From: Terriglobales bacterium
GTDB taxonomy: Bacteria > Acidobacteriota > Terriglobia > Terriglobales > Acidobacteriaceae
DNA length: 64,000 bases
Direction of reading: 5' to 3'
Assembly: GCA_025980765.1 (NCBI GenBank)
Contig: JAICXB010000002.1
Location: 1-64,000 of the forward strand
This document shows, piece after piece, positions 61,173-64,000 of this stretch. A model generated the notes under the pieces. The model did not search any database and had not been told where the DNA came from. It saw only the letters and a program-made list of their open reading frames with translations. A program made the translations under genes and the position numbers. Position 1 is the first letter of the stretch; each line of letters starts with the position of its first letter.

Positions 61173-61645
61173 CGCTTGTGGAGTGTGGCTGCTCTGGTCA
61201 CGTGTTTCTCCATAGCGGCATCCGCGATTTCATGCACCGCGTGAAGGAACAATTCCGTGGTGGGATTGTGCGCCAACTGGCGGCGTTTCACATCCTCCTG
61301 GATGGTCTGCAGCATCTCCGTCACCCGCTCAAGGCGCAGCCGGCGGACAGCATCGTTTAGGTTTTGCTCTTTTTTCCCTGCTCCCGCTTCGATGTATGCC
61401 CAAAGCAGTTGCCGCATAAAATCGACGGCGGCCTTGAACTCGTGAAGGGCTTGCGAGTCCAAGTAAGCAAGAGTGCTCTTGTCAGGAGTGCACTGAAGTT
61501 GCTGCTGGATTTCCCGCAACTCCCGGGTCGCAACCTGAATCATTTTAGGCAATGTGCTCATCGGAGTTGAGTCGCTTTGCAGGACGGATTCCATCACTTG
61601 CATACCTGCCGAGTACGGGTGGGGCGCTCGGGATGGATGTTTCAT
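61169..61645 (-). CDS. Small helical protein of unknown function
   Basis: This protein of up to 158 residues is predicted mainly helical in its core (MIQVATRELREIQQQLQC and FKAAVDFMRQLLWAYIEAGA). It has no signal peptide or membrane helix. Starts at 61645, 61603 or 61561 are all possible; none has a strong ribosome binding site, and the later ones spare the promoter of the opposite gene. The stop overlaps the plus-strand stop of the glycine-zipper gene by 4 bases (convergent). I do not recognise the family. Confidence 0.7.
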   Translation of the reverse strand: MKHPSRAPHPYSAGMQVMESVLQSDSTPMSTLPKMIQVATRELREIQQQLQCTPDKSTLAYLDSQALHEFKAAVDFMRQLLWAYIEAGAGKKEQNLNDAVRRLRLERVTEMLQTIQEDVKRRQLAHNPTTELFLHAVHEIADAAMEKHVTRAATLHKR

Positions 61646-61671
61646 CTGAAAAAGGGTCTTCGGAACTCACG

Positions 61672-61677
61672 TATAAT
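61672..61677 (+). promoter_or_regulatory. TATAAT -10 box of the DUF1385-prfA operon
   Basis: A perfect TATAAT stands 69 bases before the DUF1385 start. Transcription should begin at about 61683-61686, which is precisely the first base of a hairpin. The -35 region is weak (TGAAAA around 61647). Confidence 0.65.
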
Positions 61678-61685
61678 AGGGGAAT

Positions 61686-61732
61686 CGCAGCACTGAAAGT
61701 AACCTTTTGATGGTTACTACGTAGGTGCTGCG
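61686..61732 (+). promoter_or_regulatory. 5'-terminal hairpin overlapping the ribosome binding site
   Basis: CGCAGCAC (61686-61693) pairs perfectly with GTGCTGCG (61725-61732), and inside AGTAACC (61698-61704) pairs with GGTTACT (61112+600 equivalent, 61712-61718). The loop is TTTTGAT. The likely Shine-Dalgarno (AGGTG, 61723-61727) is partly in the 3' strand of the stem. The structure could control translation of the DUF1385 gene, or stabilise the mRNA. Confidence 0.7.
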
Positions 61733-61740
61733 CTCATGCA

Positions 61741-62739
61741 ATGGCTTACTGGAAGCAATATCTGAAGCTGATCGCGGCAACGCAGCTCTTACCCGCGCTT
61801 GAAAGCGGGGAAGAAACGCTGGTTGGCGGGCAGGCAGTCCTGGAGGGTGTGATGATGCGCACGCCGCACGCCTGGGGAATCACCGTCCGCAAGCCGTCTG
61901 GAGAGATGGTTTCTCATTCCGAGCCGCTGACCCGCCCCTCAGAGAAGCACAAATGGATGGCTTGGCCGGTGGTCCGAGGCGTGGTAACCCTCTCACACGC
62001 GATGATGCTTGGTTTCCGCGCACTGAAATTCTCAGCAAACGTGGCGATGGCTGAGATTACGGGCACGCAAAGCTCCACGAATGTGTCGCAAAAGATAGAG
62101 ATAAGTGGCTGGATGGCCACCTTAAACATTATTTTTTCTCTTAGTTTCTTCATTCTCATTTACAAATTTTTGCCGCTTTTGGCGGCTACCGGACTCAAGC
62201 ACAGTTTTCCATCGCTGAACAATCGCGTTCTTTTCAATCTCGTAGATGGCGCAATTCGCATTGGACTGTTCCTTCTATTTGTTTGGGGGATAGCCCTGGC
62301 GCGCGATATCCACCGTGTGTACGAGTATCACGGCGCAGAGCACAAGACGGTTTTCGCCTTCGAGAGCGGAGAAGCGGTGGATGTACCGCGGGCGCAGAGC
62401 TTTGTTACCTGGCATCCGCGCTGCGGAACCAGCTTTCTGATGACAGTGATGCTGATCTGTATTGTGGTGTACAGCATCTTTCCGGTACAGACTTTCTGGG
62501 GAAAATTCGCGCTGAGGCTGGCTGCATTGCCGTTTATTGCCGGAATTTCCTACGAACTCATCCGTTATGCGGCACGCAAACGCAACTCGCTGTTCGCATT
62601 GCTGACACTGCCCGGCCTCTGGCTGCAGCGCATTACCACCCAGCCGCCCGCCGATGAGCAGGTTGAATGCGCCATCCGCGCACTGGATTGCGCGCTCGAA
62701 CTGGAAAAACAGAACGGCGGCGACCTCGTGATTGCCTAG
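61741..62739 (+). CDS. DUF1385 (YqhQ-like) membrane protein
   Basis: This 332-residue protein has the DUF1385 start [20 protein letters not shown], then a mixed region and about four hydrophobic segments ([29 protein letters not shown]-like at [20 protein letters not shown]). A conserved [20 protein letters not shown] and [20 protein letters not shown] follow. In many bacteria this gene precedes prfA and prmC, as here; its function is unknown. Its leader is a 5' hairpin, and a CTAGCAGCTAG repeat lies between it and prfA. Confidence 0.92.
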   Translation: MAYWKQYLKLIAATQLLPALESGEETLVGGQAVLEGVMMRTPHAWGITVRKPSGEMVSHSEPLTRPSEKHKWMAWPVVRGVVTLSHAMMLGFRALKFSANVAMAEITGTQSSTNVSQKIEISGWMATLNIIFSLSFFILIYKFLPLLAATGLKHSFPSLNNRVLFNLVDGAIRIGLFLLFVWGIALARDIHRVYEYHGAEHKTVFAFESGEAVDVPRAQSFVTWHPRCGTSFLMTVMLICIVVYSIFPVQTFWGKFALRLAALPFIAGISYELIRYAARKRNSLFALLTLPGLWLQRITTQPPADEQVECAIRALDCALELEKQNGGDLVIA

Positions 62740-62809
62740 CGGTCCCCGCCGCGAAATGATCTTTCTTCTTTCCCAATGGGTTTTAGAATCCACCAGAATC
62801 ACTTCCGCA

Positions 62810-62840
62810 GCTACTAGTCAGCAGCTAGTAGCTAGCAGCG
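62810..62840. repeat. CTAGCAGCTAG repeat directly upstream of prfA
   Basis: AGCTACTAGTCAGCAGCTAG and TAGCTAGCAGC occupy the bases ending 11 before the prfA ATG, where a ribosome binding site is expected. The family also forms the arms of the elements at 2281 and 29628 and the end of the 210-bp repeats. Confidence 0.7.
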
Positions 62841-62851
62841 AGTACCTGACA

Positions 62852-63928
62852 ATGTTTGAACGACTCGACCAAATCGAACAGAAATACCAGGAATTGACCG
62901 CTGCGCTGGCCTCGCCGGATATCGTCAGCGACTCGGCGCGATATCAAAAGACCGCGAAGGCGCACAGCGAACTCACGCCCGTTGTCGAACGTTACCGCGA
63001 ATATAAGGACTTGACGCGCGGTATCGCCGAAACCAGGACCATGCTGGCCGACGAACATGATGCCGATCTGAAGGCGATGGCCGAAGAAGAGCTCGCCAGC
63101 CTGCAGTCAAGACTCGAAAAAACCGGGGCAGATCTGAAGGTGCTGCTGCTGCCGAAGGACCCCAATGACGATCGCAACGTCATTCTGGAGATTCGCGCCG
63201 GCACCGGCGGTGATGAATCTTCGCTGTTTGCGGCGGAAATGTTCCGCATGTACTCACGGTATGCGGAAACTCAGCGCTGGAAGGTCGAAGTCATGTCGTC
63301 TTCCGACTCTGGAGTAGGCGGGCTCAAGGAAGTAATTGCCATGATCGAGGGCCATGGCGCCTATTCCAAGCTCAAATATGAAAGCGGAGTGCATCGCGTG
63401 CAGCGCGTTCCCGAAACGGAACAACAGGGCAGGGTCCACACTTCGGCGGTGACCGTCGCAGTCTTGCCCGAAGCGGAGGACGTGGACATCAAGATCGAGG
63501 CCAAAGACATCCGCATCGATACGTTCTGCTCCTCCGGTCCGGGCGGGCAGTCGGTAAATACGACTTATTCGGCGGTACGGATCACGCACCTGCCCACCAA
63601 TACCGTTGTCAGTTGTCAGGACGAGAAGTCACAGATCAAGAATCGGCAGAAGGCGATGCGAGTGTTGCGGTCACGCCTCTACGAAATGGAGCTGGAACGG
63701 CAGCAGGCGGAATTGGCGAAGGAGCGCAAAACTATGGTGGGCTCCGGAGATCGCAGCGAAAAGATTCGCACGTACAACTTTCCGCAGAATCGTGTGACCG
63801 ATCACCGCATCGGGCTGACGATCCACCAGCTTCCCGAAGTGATGGATGGCAAACTGCAGCCGATTATCGACGCGCTTATCGCGCATTTCCAAGCAGAGAA
63901 ACTGAAGCAGGAAGCGGTCCCGGCGTAG
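62852..63928 (+). CDS. prfA: Peptide chain release factor 1
   Basis: RF1 recognises UAG and UAA stop codons and releases the peptide. The 358-residue protein starts [20 protein letters not shown]. It carries the codon-recognition region between about 110 and 200, and the catalytic GGQ motif in [20 protein letters not shown], followed by the usual [19 protein letters not shown]. The ATG at 62852 is the family start; a frame from 62732 runs through the repeat and is not credible. No clear Shine-Dalgarno is present. prmC follows by 12 bases. Confidence 0.97.
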   Translation: MFERLDQIEQKYQELTAALASPDIVSDSARYQKTAKAHSELTPVVERYREYKDLTRGIAETRTMLADEHDADLKAMAEEELASLQSRLEKTGADLKVLLLPKDPNDDRNVILEIRAGTGGDESSLFAAEMFRMYSRYAETQRWKVEVMSSSDSGVGGLKEVIAMIEGHGAYSKLKYESGVHRVQRVPETEQQGRVHTSAVTVAVLPEAEDVDIKIEAKDIRIDTFCSSGPGGQSVNTTYSAVRITHLPTNTVVSCQDEKSQIKNRQKAMRVLRSRLYEMELERQQAELAKERKTMVGSGDRSEKIRTYNFPQNRVTDHRIGLTIHQLPEVMDGKLQPIIDALIAHFQAEKLKQEAVPA

Positions 63929-63940
63929 GGAAAGGCGGTC

Positions 63941-64000
63941 GTGAGGCTGGAGTCGGCGCTCAAGAAAGCCATAGAACGTTTGCAATCCGAAGCACGCGGT
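63941..64000 (+). CDS. prmC: Release factor glutamine methyltransferase, N-terminus (partial)
   Basis: From GTG 63941 twenty codons read MRLESALKKAIERLQSEARG to the window edge. A short N-terminal helical segment of this kind, placed right after prfA, is typical of PrmC/HemK, which methylates the Gln of the GGQ motif of release factors. AAGG lies about five bases upstream. The catalytic NPPY motif would lie beyond the window. Confidence 0.75.
   Translation, partial: MRLESALKKAIERLQSEARG

Overview
The window reads like an Acidobacteriota chromosome, most likely class Terriglobia (Koribacter-like). The evidence is a full-length ADOP-type MacB/FtsX permease, LolA- and DUF3108-type exported proteins, PEP-CTERM proteins, several PadR regulators, a Gram-negative lipid A/Kdo operon, many TTG/GTG starts, and numerous short low-complexity repeats arranged as inverted pairs. 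I see no rRNA, tRNA, CRISPR array, IS element or prophage. The placement is inferred from gene families only.

Layout. 1-6.6 kb: partial PilZ protein, a PAS histidine kinase, panB-phosphoesterase-panC, and a LolA-like pair. 6.7-13.7 kb: a small basic protein, a GT39-like membrane glycosyltransferase, a beta-propeller protein, the ADOP permease and a Tat-exported glycosylasparaginase. 13.8-18.8 kb: a tight minus-strand envelope operon, waaA-lpxK-waaC-ICMT-DUF3108-small membrane protein. 19-21.3 kb: a CPBP protease, then a Cdd1-PadR operon divergent from an exported VOC protein across a perfect palindrome. 21.5-33 kb: S9 peptidase, glycosyltransferase, GAF-GGDEF cyclase, orphan GvpL/F protein, NtrC-type regulator, a possible structured RNA, a DksA-like protein, a Rieske oxygenase and an APC permease.

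33-48.4 kb: two complete tripartite RND efflux systems with opposite internal gene orders (PadR-OMF-RND-MFP and small protein-MFP-RND-OMF-porin). They are bracketed by two near-identical 210-bp direct repeats (33089-33298 and 48181-48390). 48.5-56.3 kb: four glycosyltransferases, a truncated Ig-like lipoprotein and two PEP-CTERM proteins, one with a frameshifted membrane anchor; this looks like an exopolysaccharide/surface-protein region. 56.8-64 kb: a DUF4097 protein, a patatin, a glycine-zipper envelope protein and the DUF1385-prfA-prmC translation cluster, whose mRNA appears to begin with a strong hairpin that overlaps the ribosome binding site.

The most unusual theme is the repeats. At least five sequence families occur as inverted pairs about 30-140 bp apart, at gene ends. 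Several supply the stop codon or terminal codons of the neighbouring gene (panC, GT39, Rieske oxygenase, the glycosyltransferase at 23.8 kb).
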